The notes: generated by a model not told the origin, from the letters alone. Positions 26,870 through 35,469 are shown, numbered from the stretch's first letter. The stretch is DNA of 64,000 nucleotides from JAQWRV01 sp045564915 (GCA_045564915.1 JBJLGL010000004.1:62001-126000); one strand, 5' to 3'. Numbers and translations: made by a program.

Positions 26870-27637
26870 ATGAAGAGTATCTGCATGCTTTTTTTCACTG
26901 TAATTGTTACTCTATCTATTCCGTCGGCAGCTAAAACTGTCCTTATCACAGGAGCTAACCGCGGCATTGGATTAGAGTTTGTTCGTCATTATGCGGATGC
27001 CCGTTATAACGTAATAGCTACGGCACGGAACCCGGACCAAGCGGATGAACTCAATGCGATGGCCATGGGCAACAAACTTATTATCGTTGAAGAATTAGAC
27101 GTCAACGATTTTGATAAGATAGATGCGCTTGCCAAGAAATACGAAGGGACACGCATTGATGTCTTAATTAACAATGCAGGCATAAGCTCGGGCGGCTCAG
27201 ACCGTCTCTTTGGAAATATTGATTATTCAACCTTTGAAGCGGTGATGAATACAAATGTCCGTGGTCCGCTGAAAATGACTGAAGCGTTTGCAGCTAACGT
27301 AGCTAGTAGCTCTGAAAAGAAAGTTGTCGTAGTGACCTCGAGCGAGGGTTCTATCGGCAGCGTACGATCCAATCTCCGACCGTTCTATCGAGCCAGTAAA
27401 TCGGCTGTGAATATGGTTATGCGTAATATTGCATTCACCTTGAAGGATCAAGGTGTCATCGTGGTCTTAGTTAATCCCGGAGCGGTCGATACGGATATGA
27501 CGGCTGCAGCTAGGGGCCGTGTTCCTCTGCGAACCACTAAGCTAGCTGTCGATGAAATGGTGGCAGTAATTGATCAAGCGAATCTTGAGCAAACGGCAGT
27601 ATTTTATAACTTCGATGGTTTAGAACTTCCTTGGTGA
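26870..27637 (+). CDS. Short-chain dehydrogenase with an N-terminal signal-like segment
   Basis: The 255-residue SDR has the complete set of motifs: TGANRGIG for the cofactor, NNAG, a catalytic Ser in VVVTSSEGSIGS, and YRASK for Tyr and Lys. It begins with a hydrophobic segment (MKSICMLFFTVIVTLSIPSAAK) that looks like a signal peptide or membrane anchor immediately before the first strand. An NAD(P)-dependent enzyme exported to the periplasm would be unusual, so a membrane-anchored cytosolic enzyme is more likely. It overlaps the convergent alpha/beta hydrolase gene by 34 bases at the 3' ends. Confidence 0.87.
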   Translation: MKSICMLFFTVIVTLSIPSAAKTVLITGANRGIGLEFVRHYADARYNVIATARNPDQADELNAMAMGNKLIIVEELDVNDFDKIDALAKKYEGTRIDVLINNAGISSGGSDRLFGNIDYSTFEAVMNTNVRGPLKMTEAFAANVASSSEKKVVVVTSSEGSIGSVRSNLRPFYRASKSAVNMVMRNIAFTLKDQGVIVVLVNPGAVDTDMTAAARGRVPLRTTKLAVDEMVAVIDQANLEQTAVFYNFDGLELPW

Positions 27638-28383
27638 GACGCAGTAAATTCTCGGATAATTTGGGCTAGAGCATCTGCATTTTTCTCAAGAGCGTCGCGG
27701 TCACTGCCTTTAAAGGTGCTTAAAGTGCTGTCAGAAATCAGCTCGGCTAACTTATTGGCTTGTTGGCCGAAGTGGCTTTCTCCAGGTGTGACCAACTCCA
27801 GCACCAGAGTTGGCGGTTCCAACCCGTCTAGCATGGCTTTGAGGTCAAAATCATAATTAGCCTTATAGATTTTATCCAAGCTAGCAGCGCCTTGCCTGCG
27901 GTCTAGCTTCTCATTTTCTGTAATATCAGATCGTACAAAAGGTGTTGCAACTAATTCTTTGATAGCTGCTTCTCGAGCAGTTCTGTCAAGAATGATCGAA
28001 TGGGTCATGCCACATAAGATAAAGCAGGAGACCATCTCTGGATAGCTAAGTGCTAGGGCTGTTCCGATTTTATTTCCGGTATGTAATCCGAATACTGCGG
28101 CAGGTGCGACGCCAAGAGTATTCAATAAATCTGCGACACTCTCAGCTAACATGCCAATGCCGGCTCTCGGTGGAAGGGGATCGGATTCGCCAAAGCCTAA
28201 AGTATCTAGTGCTATCACGCGGTGATATTGCGTTAAAAAGGGTATGAGTTGATAGTATGATCGCGAAGATCTTGGTGTTGCATGCAGAAGCAGAAGTGTT
28301 GTTCCCTCTCCTGCGGTTCGGTAGAAGATTTGTCCGTGTCTAGTAGGAGCCCGGCCTGACTTGAGCAAGTATTCTGATGTCAC
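27604..28383 (-). CDS. Alpha/beta-hydrolase-fold protein with GLHTG elbow
   Basis: The 259-residue protein has the fold's HATPRSSRSYYQLIPFL oxyanion region and VIALDTLGFGESDP. The nucleophile elbow reads GLHTG (99-103), with His101 where Ser/Asp/Cys is expected. The C-terminal region has GSDRDALEKN at the place where the catalytic His loop normally lies and no His there, so both catalytic Ser and His look lost. It is probably non-hydrolytic or uses another chemistry. It is shorter than relatives in the window. No signal peptide. Convergent with the SDR gene. Confidence 0.8.
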   Translation of the reverse strand: MTSEYLLKSGRAPTRHGQIFYRTAGEGTTLLLLHATPRSSRSYYQLIPFLTQYHRVIALDTLGFGESDPLPPRAGIGMLAESVADLLNTLGVAPAAVFGLHTGNKIGTALALSYPEMVSCFILCGMTHSIILDRTAREAAIKELVATPFVRSDITENEKLDRRQGAASLDKIYKANYDFDLKAMLDGLEPPTLVLELVTPGESHFGQQANKLAELISDSTLSTFKGSDRDALEKNADALAQIIREFTASHQGSSKPSKL

Positions 28384-28614
28384 GACTTACCCCACATTTT
28401 AGGCTGAATTCCCTAGGGCGGCTGTTGGAGGGAGACTCGGTGTCTTTTGCAACCACGCACTTCAAGGCCTATTGGTTGTACGATTAGCTCAGCCCTTAAA
28501 CCCTTAATCATAGTTTCTACGGATTCAACTCGTTGACAAATAAATAACCAGCCAATCCAGTCGCAGACAAAGTTCAGGCGTCGCAGATTGCACTAGAAGG
28601 AAATCACAATAGAA

Positions 28615-28725
28615 TTACCTGCCGAAATAGACCAGCCAAATAGACAGGATCACGAGAGCACCTATGATCCATAAAGGCACCCGATCTGGCTTTTCCGTGT
28701 TTTTTCTGTTCCTGGGTAAGTTCAT
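28615..28725 (-). CDS. Small single-pass membrane protein, 36 residues
   Basis: I find a 36-codon frame starting ATG at 28725 with a GGAG site nine bases upstream and stop TAA at 28615. The first 17 residues are basic and polar (MNLPRNRKNTEKPDRVP). A hydrophobic helix LWIIGALVILSIWLVYF follows and the protein ends GR. This positive-inside layout is that of a small inner-membrane protein. It sits alone in the roughly 575-base space between two larger genes, whose remaining parts hold nothing recognisable. Function unknown. Confidence 0.55.
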   Translation of the reverse strand: MNLPRNRKNTEKPDRVPLWIIGALVILSIWLVYFGR

Positions 28726-28745
28726 ATTGATTGTCTCCAAGCAGA

Positions 28746-28764
28746 CATAAGGGCCTTCCTTATG
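28746..28764. repeat. Short perfect inverted repeat
   Basis: CATAAGG and CCTTATG flank a 5-base loop, about 20 bases upstream of the small membrane protein gene on the minus strand. It could be an operator or a leader hairpin; chance occurrence is quite possible. Confidence 0.25.
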
Positions 28765-28958
28765 CAATAAATTACAACGTTTCTACGTCTAGATGAATAA
28801 TTTAGGTAATGCAAAGCCAGCAAAATAGCTTTGCATTACTCTACAAAAAATCCCCTAAATCTTGTTTCAGTATGCCACAAGGGCCTACTGGAAAATGTCT
28901 AATGATCGATACCGAAAGTTTCAGCGCTTATCGAGGTTCTCTTTGTTTATGAATGGGC

Positions 28959-29795
28959 TTACCTTGGAGGAACGTCCGTGGCTTTATCTGGATCAATATT
29001 GCCCATATCCAATGGCAAGCCGCTAGTAGTAACGAAGCCGGAGTCGGATTGGATATTCCAGTGATGCATTGCGCCAGCAATCTCACGGATGAAGTCGCCT
29101 CGGTCGACCACGAATTCTTGGCCATTCTGGAAGAAGGTCATGGGGCCTGCCGTGACATAAATTAGAGAGTCTGTTTTGGCGCTATTAGGATTAGTGCTGC
29201 CGCCAGCCGCCAATTTTACCGCTCGCACGGAATTGCCTGGGAACGAATAGCGCCTCAGCTTGATAGGACCAAAGCCGCCTTCTTCTACGTCAGCCCAGCG
29301 CACATGTGTTGGTGTTCTCTCACCGGTTAGACTTGGTGTGGTCCACGTTACGATGATTGCATCCATCTCCACGTTGTGATTGGTCAAGGTACCCGAAGGG
29401 AAACTCACCACATCACCAGCCGACAACGCGACTGTTGTATCACCTACACCTACCCGTGCTGAGCCTTCGAGCACGTAGAGTAATGTCTCGTCCGTGATCG
29501 GATGCAGAACCCCACCTTTGCTCTTATCGAAAGTTAGGGCTCTTACCCGAGCAGTCGGCCAATTAGCCTCCTTGGCGCTATACCTAATGGCATTCAGCGG
29601 TGCTTCGGAAGTATTCTCACCCATCGCAGACATAACTATATCGCCGTCGATCCAAGCGGCCATGGCAATTGACGATGCGCTAGAATCAGGGACAACGTAT
29701 ATGTCATCTCCCAATACAGTTTGCGCTGACACCTTAGGGACTGTAAGGCTGATAGAAAGGGCTAATGAGAGAGCAATGATTGAAATTCTATGCAT
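28959..29795 (-). CDS. Exported double-cupin protein
   Basis: The 278-residue protein has a Sec signal peptide (cleavage near KVSAQ). Two cupin halves are visible: the first contains GGVLHPITDETLLYVLEGSARVGVGD near 94-119 and GDVVSFPSGTLTNHN near 127-141; the second contains SLIYVTAGPMTFFQNGQEF and RGDFIREIAGAMHHWNI. Metal-site residues are only partly kept: in half one H(x)5E and a late His, in half two mainly the HH pair. Cupins range from dioxygenases and isomerases to binding proteins, so the role is open. The leader holds alternative hairpins (29823-29863). Confidence 0.8.
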   Translation of the reverse strand: MHRISIIALSLALSISLTVPKVSAQTVLGDDIYVVPDSSASSIAMAAWIDGDIVMSAMGENTSEAPLNAIRYSAKEANWPTARVRALTFDKSKGGVLHPITDETLLYVLEGSARVGVGDTTVALSAGDVVSFPSGTLTNHNVEMDAIIVTWTTPSLTGERTPTHVRWADVEEGGFGPIKLRRYSFPGNSVRAVKLAAGGSTNPNSAKTDSLIYVTAGPMTFFQNGQEFVVDRGDFIREIAGAMHHWNIQSDSGFVTTSGLPLDMGNIDPDKATDVPPR

Positions 29796-29822
29796 GGACT
29801 GACCTGCTAATTTGCTAAAGTA

Positions 29823-29863
29823 CGGATTTTTGCAATCCGCGTGCTACATTTCAATTGCAAAAA
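29823..29863 (-). promoter_or_regulatory. Mutually exclusive hairpins in the cupin gene leader
   Basis: Two perfect inverted repeats overlap 28 bases upstream of the cupin start. The larger has 10-bp arms TTTTTGCAAT and ATTGCAAAAA with a 17-base loop. The smaller has 6-bp arms CGGATT and AATCCG with a 5-base loop and uses part of the same arm. Only one can form at a time, as in an attenuator or operator with a nested dyad. AT-rich sequence makes such repeats easier by chance. Confidence 0.3.
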
Positions 29864-30164
29864 AAATGGGCGTTCATTTTATGTGGCCCAATCTTATGAA
29901 CCACATCTTAGATCCTAATTAAAGAAATTTCGCTGACTTTCTGACCTAGTTTAGATAACGGCCTCGTCTTTTTGCTAATCGCCTAAGAAGTAGGCACTCA
30001 TTTCTGGGCGCCAGTTATACTCGATCTAGTACTATACAATGATTCCGTCCTGAAGCGCGCAATATAATTGCTCTCGGACGCCGCTGTACTAATTATAATC
30101 CAGCAAACTCTCGAACTATGCAAATGCTTGCCTATGACCGCAAGCATCAATCTCTCATAAAAGT
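29864..30164. other. Intergenic region without a recognised gene
   Basis: About 300 AT-rich bases lie between the cupin gene leader and the 3' end of the first M24 gene. Promoter elements for the minus-strand cupin gene presumably lie here, but I cannot point to a convincing -35/-10 pair or a terminator. Confidence 0.4.
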
Positions 30165-31553
30165 CTAAACAATCACGAGCGGCTCTTCTTCCGAGTGCAG
30201 TATCTCGTATCCGTCATCTGTTATCAATAATAGGTCTTCGTTATGTCCGGCACCAAAGCCAACTTCTATAAACGGTAGGTCAACGGTGATGACCATGCCC
30301 TTCTGTAGCGCTAGGTCTTCGGGTCCGCGCCACGGGTTCTTGTCACTATATGGCTGGTCAGTATGTTGGAGGCCAAGGGAGTGTGGATTTACGATTAAAG
30401 TATCAGGGTTTTCTCCAGCTTTTTGGTAGGCTTCGTGACCAGCCTTTGTAATTTCAGAATACCGGGTGCCAGGTTTGAGAATCGAGAATATAGCTTCGCG
30501 TGCGGTGGACTGTGCTTTGGACCGTTTCTGTACAGCCTTGCTGGGCTCGCCGAGTACGACGGTCCGGGCGAAATCACCATGGTACTCTCTGAAGTTGGAC
30601 ACCGCATCAATGAGGAACGGCTTGCCCGGCACCACTTCAGAATCGGGCAGCAGTCCAAGCGTCACCCCAGCAAGGATGAAGGTGATGGTGCTGCCACGCA
30701 GCGCACATTCCGCACCGAAACGGCGCTCGATATCAAAGTAACTCATCCCCTTTCCGATGGAGTGCGCCGTTGCAAGCGCAGCTTCAGCATTTTTCTTGCC
30801 CGCCAGACGCATCAGTTCAATCTCTGGTGCAGATTTAATATATCGAATGCGTCGGAAAAGATTGTCACCGTCGATAAACTCAATATCTTCCGCCTCACCA
30901 ATACGCTCAAGCAGATGCGCGATACGCATGTCATCAACCGCGACACGCCCTTTCGTGATGCCTGATTCCTTCATTGCCCGAGCTAGACCCCACTCAGGTG
31001 CAGGAGATGGTTGATAATTCTTAATACCATCGACACAACGTTGTTCGCGGGTATTCAAAGTTAGCGAAGGATCGACGACGGTTTGCTGGTTGATAGCCTC
31101 CGGTTTGCCACTCATTGGCAATGCGTTCTTACCCATATACTTCTCTGCATTGATTGGACCTGAGTAAGAGATCACATTGGGTACCCAACGGTCACGGTTT
31201 GCTAGATCCCATAACAAACTCGAGCTTACAATCAGGAATGTTGGCTGATCCGGGTCGCGTGGCAGCGTTGCGAAAGACGGGTATTGCCATCGCATCTTTG
31301 TGCCGATAGCCTTGGTATTGGTTAGGTAATACACATTGACGGGATTAAGTGCGATCATCCCGGTTAGGTCATATTCCTCCATCACAGCTTGGGCCTGGGC
31401 GGTATTGACTAGGGGCTGCAACAAGGAATCTAGCTCATTGCCCACCGGAGCTACATGCATACCTAATTCCACTGCGGCAGTGGGGTTTGATTGTCCTACT
31501 AGTATTGTACCGGCTGCTGCTGCACCACCCTTTAGAATAACTCTTCTTTGCAT
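30165..31553 (-). CDS. Tat-exported M24-family metallopeptidase-like protein, copy 1
   Basis: A 462-residue pita-bread-fold protein with a twin-arginine leader (MQRRVILKGGAAAAGTILVG). All five dinuclear metal ligands are in place: Asp in FLIDAVSNF, Asp in YHGDFARTV, His in PHSLGLQH, Glu in DLPFIEVG and Glu in HNEDLLLIT. M24 proteins include Xaa-Pro aminopeptidases, prolidases, creatinases and DMSP lyase DddP. Substrate cannot be decided from sequence alone. It is divergent from copy 2; the 170-base gap contains GGAG-type sites for both. Metal loading before export would explain use of the Tat route. Confidence 0.85.
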   Translation of the reverse strand: MQRRVILKGGAAAAGTILVGQSNPTAAVELGMHVAPVGNELDSLLQPLVNTAQAQAVMEEYDLTGMIALNPVNVYYLTNTKAIGTKMRWQYPSFATLPRDPDQPTFLIVSSSLLWDLANRDRWVPNVISYSGPINAEKYMGKNALPMSGKPEAINQQTVVDPSLTLNTREQRCVDGIKNYQPSPAPEWGLARAMKESGITKGRVAVDDMRIAHLLERIGEAEDIEFIDGDNLFRRIRYIKSAPEIELMRLAGKKNAEAALATAHSIGKGMSYFDIERRFGAECALRGSTITFILAGVTLGLLPDSEVVPGKPFLIDAVSNFREYHGDFARTVVLGEPSKAVQKRSKAQSTAREAIFSILKPGTRYSEITKAGHEAYQKAGENPDTLIVNPHSLGLQHTDQPYSDKNPWRGPEDLALQKGMVITVDLPFIEVGFGAGHNEDLLLITDDGYEILHSEEEPLVIV

Positions 31554-31725
31554 ACTGCTTCTCCGCCCAATCGAACAAATTGCCTTTCATCCTCACCCGG
31601 GATGGGTGCTACTGCAAGGGGTGTCTACCCGTTGGTCGGGTCGTGGTCGAAGTAGGCTTTGGTATACTGACTAAGTGCGATTGGCGTATTATCACTGCAA
31701 GTAAACCCTAGCCGGGAGAATGATT

Positions 31726-33105
31726 ATGAGCATGAATAGACGTACCGCACTATGCGGACTAGCTGGGACATCAGCGTCGGGCGTAATAGCCTCTGCCCGG
31801 GCTGCAGAAGGTAAGATCGGCCAAAAAGCACCCAAACCGCAAATTGATGGCAAGGCCCTAGTCAACAAAGAGCGCGCCTATGAAGTGCTGGAAGAGTATA
31901 ATCTAGAGGGCATCATCGCGCTCGATCCGATCAATGTGTATTACCTAACGAATATTACTACCATCGGTGCTAAATTCCGCACTGAGTATCCAGGTTTTGC
32001 AGCCCTCGCTCGCGACCCCGACATGCCGATCTATCTTGTCTCCAATACGTCAGCTGCCTGGGACATTGCTAACGGTGACCGAGAAACCGCTGAACTCATG
32101 CCCTTTGGTTTTGGCGACTGGAACGAAGCAGAGGTCAATTCCGATGGCGTGTTAATTGAGCCCCCCAACGGCCGCTCACGCGAGTATCATGTCAGGCAGG
32201 AAGTCGAACTTACCGCGCGCGAGAAGCGTTGGTCTGCAGCCCAGGAAAAGAATGCAAATAATATGGCTGCCAGTGCGGCATGGGCTCTAGCGCGTGCTTT
32301 AAAGGCGCAAGGCATCACTAAAGGCCGTATCGCTGTCGATGACATGCGCATCGCAAGAATTATTGCCCAGACTGACTTGGTTGACATTGAATTGATTGAT
32401 GGCTACGGCATCTTTCAGCTGATTCGTATGGTCAAAACTGAGCAGGAGCTGGCCTATCAGCGTATCGGCAGTTGGAATAACGGTGAGGCCTGTCTAGCTA
32501 CCATCAATGCTATCGAAGTTGGCATGCTTCACGAAGATATAGCACAGATTTTTCTGACTGAGTGCGCTACACGCGGTAACCATGTCTCAAGTTTTATCGC
32601 CGGCTTTCCCGGGGGCGGCTTCCCTGATGGCAAGATGGTTGCTGGCAAGCCATTTCTTGTCGATGCCGTGAGCACCTTCAAGGGTTACATGGGAGATATT
32701 GCTCGTACATTCATTATTGGTGAACCTAATAAGGAAGTGGAGATGCGACGCCGTGCCAACCAGACGGCACGCGAAGCCGTGTTCGACGCCATCAAGCCTG
32801 GGGTTAAGTATTCTGATCTCCGCAGGATCGGTCTGCAGACCATGATCAAAGCCGGTATGCCAGATTATGCCGTATTCGTCACTCCTCACTCTGTCGGTCT
32901 GCAACATGACGATAACCCCCGCCATCTTGACGGATTTGGAGTAAAATCCTTCGATCACTTGCTGCAAGAAAACATGGTTCTGACCGTCGATCTGCCGTAT
33001 CTCGAAGTGGGCTATGGTTGCGGTCACAACGAAGATGTCTTCCGCGTTACGAAGACAGGCTATGAACCCCTAAACACCGAACGGGATCCATTTATCATTC
33101 TATAG
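31726..33105 (+). CDS. Tat-exported M24-family metallopeptidase-like protein, copy 2
   Basis: A 459-residue paralogue of the neighbouring M24 protein with a twin-arginine motif NRRTALCGLAGTSASG. The N-terminal creatinase-like domain shares ALDPINVYYLTNI with copy 1 (ALNPVNVYYLTNT). Metal ligands are complete: Asp in FLVDAVSTF, Asp in YMGDIARTF, His in PHSVGLQHDD, Glu in DLPYLEVG, Glu in HNEDVFRVT. Start at 31726 is chosen because GGGAG lies seven bases before it; ATG codons at 31720 and 31732 are alternatives. It is followed 25 bases later by copy 3 on the same strand. Confidence 0.85.
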   Translation: MSMNRRTALCGLAGTSASGVIASARAAEGKIGQKAPKPQIDGKALVNKERAYEVLEEYNLEGIIALDPINVYYLTNITTIGAKFRTEYPGFAALARDPDMPIYLVSNTSAAWDIANGDRETAELMPFGFGDWNEAEVNSDGVLIEPPNGRSREYHVRQEVELTAREKRWSAAQEKNANNMAASAAWALARALKAQGITKGRIAVDDMRIARIIAQTDLVDIELIDGYGIFQLIRMVKTEQELAYQRIGSWNNGEACLATINAIEVGMLHEDIAQIFLTECATRGNHVSSFIAGFPGGGFPDGKMVAGKPFLVDAVSTFKGYMGDIARTFIIGEPNKEVEMRRRANQTAREAVFDAIKPGVKYSDLRRIGLQTMIKAGMPDYAVFVTPHSVGLQHDDNPRHLDGFGVKSFDHLLQENMVLTVDLPYLEVGYGCGHNEDVFRVTKTGYEPLNTERDPFIIL

Positions 33106-33130
33106 TAAATAAAAGACAGGAGAGCCCGCG

Positions 33131-34504
33131 ATGACAAACCAGCAAGGAATTGGTCGCCGTCAGATTGTTGGTGGACTTGCAGCCGCAGGGTATATGGGAT
33201 TCGCTAATCCGATCCAGGCTGCTGTGCCAGCCCTATCATTAGCGGCCAGCGTGCCAGCGCCGATATTGGGGCCACGCATGAATTTTGAGCAGTCCGATAA
33301 AATCATGGCAGAGCTTGGTATTGACGCTATAGTCGTTGGGTCCGGCACAAATCTTTATCATGCTACGGGTATTGACCTGACAGCGACCAAGATGGGTCAT
33401 ACACCCGGAGTCTATGCGGTTATTACTCGCAACCAGAATCAGCGTCTATCTCTGATCGCACCAGCCTTCCTCTACTATTACACAATCGCAATGGATCACC
33501 GCCATCTTGACTATCCGGCCTATCTGTACCGTGGTTCGGCTCAAATGGAGGAAGATTCCGAACTGACCTTAGAGGAGCTGCCTCTTTACCCTGATCTTGA
33601 GCAGGCACCACTAGATTTTATCGAAACTACCCGCCTTAGCATTGTTAGGCGTGCAGTGCAGGCTGAAGCAGCGCGCCCTCATCTGAAGTTTGCTCTGGCC
33701 AATGTATTGAAAGATACTGGTGTTGCCAAAGGGCGGATTGCGGCTGATTTGCCGCCAGTAATGCGCTCAGTCGTCGATGCTGCAGAAAAAGCTACGATAG
33801 TTATTGCCGACGATGCTCTCCGTCGTATCCGTCCGGTCAAGTCTGATACAGAGATTACATTGATGCGTTACGCTGCCCAGGCAAACGCCGAGGGTGCCTT
33901 GCAAGCGGCAGCTGCTGTACGCGCAGGTGCCGATGTGCGCGAACTGCGAGCGTCTTATTTTGCTGCCGTGGCATCAAGGGGTATGCGCGGCGTGTTCATG
34001 GTGATTGACCGTGTAAGTTCACCGACCTATGAAGCAACATTGCGAGACGGCCAGTGTTTCTCAATCGATTGTGTTAGTGAGTATATGGGTTATCATGGCG
34101 ACTATGCCCGTACCGTCCATATCGGCGAGACTCCTAAGCACATGCAGCGGGTGTCGGAACTCACTGGAAAATCCTGGGATGACATACGGGAGCGTCTCAA
34201 GCCAGGGCTTAAGTTCTCCGAAGTGCAGAAAATGGGTAAGGAAGCGCTACGTACAATGGGTGCAGATTTCTCCATTTCATTCACACCACACAGTATTGGG
34301 CTATATCATGCTGATCACGTCGGAAATATGGGCTCTTCCGTTCGCGAAGATATTGTGCTTGAGCCGCGTATGATCTTGAGTGTGGATTGTCCAATGGGCG
34401 CGACTGGAATGGGAGGGTCTTCACACTTGGAAGACCTCATGTTGATCACTGAAGACGGCGCGGAGCCGATCAATGATACCGGCAGCAAGAAAGTCATAGT
34501 TTAA
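33131..34504 (+). CDS. Tat-exported M24-family protein, copy 3, one metal ligand missing
   Basis: The 457-residue paralogue has a twin-arginine leader (GIGRRQIVGGLAAAG). Four ligands are kept: Asp in FSIDCVSEY, Asp in YHGDYARTV, His in PHSIGLYH and Glu434 in SHLEDLMLIT. The Glu found in copies 1 and 2 as LPFIEVG/LPYLEVG is replaced: here the segment reads CPMGATGMGG with Ala424. One metal site should therefore be impaired, as in single-metal or non-peptidase members. Its first domain GSGTNLYHATGID also diverges. It ends 27 bases before the convergent dioxygenase gene. Confidence 0.83.
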   Translation: MTNQQGIGRRQIVGGLAAAGYMGFANPIQAAVPALSLAASVPAPILGPRMNFEQSDKIMAELGIDAIVVGSGTNLYHATGIDLTATKMGHTPGVYAVITRNQNQRLSLIAPAFLYYYTIAMDHRHLDYPAYLYRGSAQMEEDSELTLEELPLYPDLEQAPLDFIETTRLSIVRRAVQAEAARPHLKFALANVLKDTGVAKGRIAADLPPVMRSVVDAAEKATIVIADDALRRIRPVKSDTEITLMRYAAQANAEGALQAAAAVRAGADVRELRASYFAAVASRGMRGVFMVIDRVSSPTYEATLRDGQCFSIDCVSEYMGYHGDYARTVHIGETPKHMQRVSELTGKSWDDIRERLKPGLKFSEVQKMGKEALRTMGADFSISFTPHSIGLYHADHVGNMGSSVREDIVLEPRMILSVDCPMGATGMGGSSHLEDLMLITEDGAEPINDTGSKKVIV

Positions 34505-34531
34505 TATCTTGGCAAGATAGCAGTGCCCGAT

Positions 34532-35293
34532 TTACAGTCTATTCCAGGTTGAGGGGGCAATACCGCCCTTAATTGTATTGCCATCTATATCATTAGCGGT
34601 GAAACCAAGAACAATATCGAAAGTACAGCTGAGGGCGCCAATTTGCGAATCCGGTATAGGCTCAAAATCCACGAGCACAGTTTTCTTTTCTGCTTCCGTG
34701 CGTCGGTTAAAGACAAAATCAGTGTTGTTTAATGGGTGACCCTTGATATTCATCTCTGTGGTGAAAATCCGTGTGCCATTCTTACTTACTGCAAAATGAA
34801 TGTGGGGTGTGCGGTTTGCTCCTTTGAAGGCATACACTACCGGTTTGATCGTACGGAAATAATATGTGCCGGTTGCATCAGTTAGGAAGCGGCCGTAGCC
34901 CTGAAAGTTTTTGTCGTATTCATCACCAGCCTCCTTCTCATGTTCGCTATGTCGGTAGACGCCAGCAGAGTCACACTGCCAGATCTCAACGAAGGCGTTA
35001 CGCAGTGGAGTACCATTATGATCGAGGATGCGGCCTGTGAGGTGAGTAATTTCACCTATGCTAGGTGTGGTTGCATCATTTATCAGGATTAGGTCGTTAT
35101 CGGTATCCAAAGGCATCCTATCGGGATAGAGCGGCCCTTCGCCAGACCCACCAGTCGGTTTTAGCGTCTCAGCATAGGCGCCTTTAACTGTGAAAAGTCT
35201 GCTGCTTAAGGCAGTAAAACCTATTCCCAGCAAGCCCCCTAGCGACCTGCGTCGTGACGGAACATAATCTTTGAGTCGGGCATCATAATTCAT
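34532..35293 (-). CDS. Tat-exported intradiol ring-cleavage dioxygenase-like protein
   Basis: A 253-residue protein related to protocatechuate 3,4-dioxygenase. It has a twin-arginine-like leader (VPSRRRSLGGLLG) then a transthyretin-like beta sandwich. Likely Fe(III) ligands are the Tyr in GVYRHSEHE, the Tyr pair in GTYYFRTIKP and His residues in TPHIHFAVS; the pattern LTGRILDHNGTPLRNAFVEIWQCD is a family hallmark. It would open a catechol ring, but periplasmic catechol cleavage is unusual; some exported members act on lignin-related or plant phenolic compounds. Convergent with the third M24 gene; divergent from the amidohydrolase gene. Confidence 0.85.
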   Translation of the reverse strand: MNYDARLKDYVPSRRRSLGGLLGIGFTALSSRLFTVKGAYAETLKPTGGSGEGPLYPDRMPLDTDNDLILINDATTPSIGEITHLTGRILDHNGTPLRNAFVEIWQCDSAGVYRHSEHEKEAGDEYDKNFQGYGRFLTDATGTYYFRTIKPVVYAFKGANRTPHIHFAVSKNGTRIFTTEMNIKGHPLNNTDFVFNRRTEAEKKTVLVDFEPIPDSQIGALSCTFDIVLGFTANDIDGNTIKGGIAPSTWNRL

Positions 35294-35456
35294 GACCTTT
35301 GTCTCCCCAATAGAGCAAGTAGAATCCTCTTAAACCAAGAGCGGCCTCAGAGTGGCATAAAATGAGATTAACTTTGACAACAACACCTCGCACCTATCAC
35401 CCTATGGTCGTTGTGAAGAAATATGAAAATAGTTAGTTTTTCTGCATGACATATAC

Positions 35457-35463
35457 GGGGAGG
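35457..35463 (+). promoter_or_regulatory. Ribosome binding site deciding the amidohydrolase start
   Basis: GGGGAGG ends six bases before the ATG at 35470 and selects it over the in-frame ATG at 35446. The protein then begins with a signal peptide. Confidence 0.65.
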
Positions 35464-35469
35464 ATTGAG

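Noticed and set aside
33423..33611. Opposite-strand frames within the M24 genes
   Set aside because: They lie wholly inside well-supported coding regions and have no recognised motifs, so they are shadows of the real genes.
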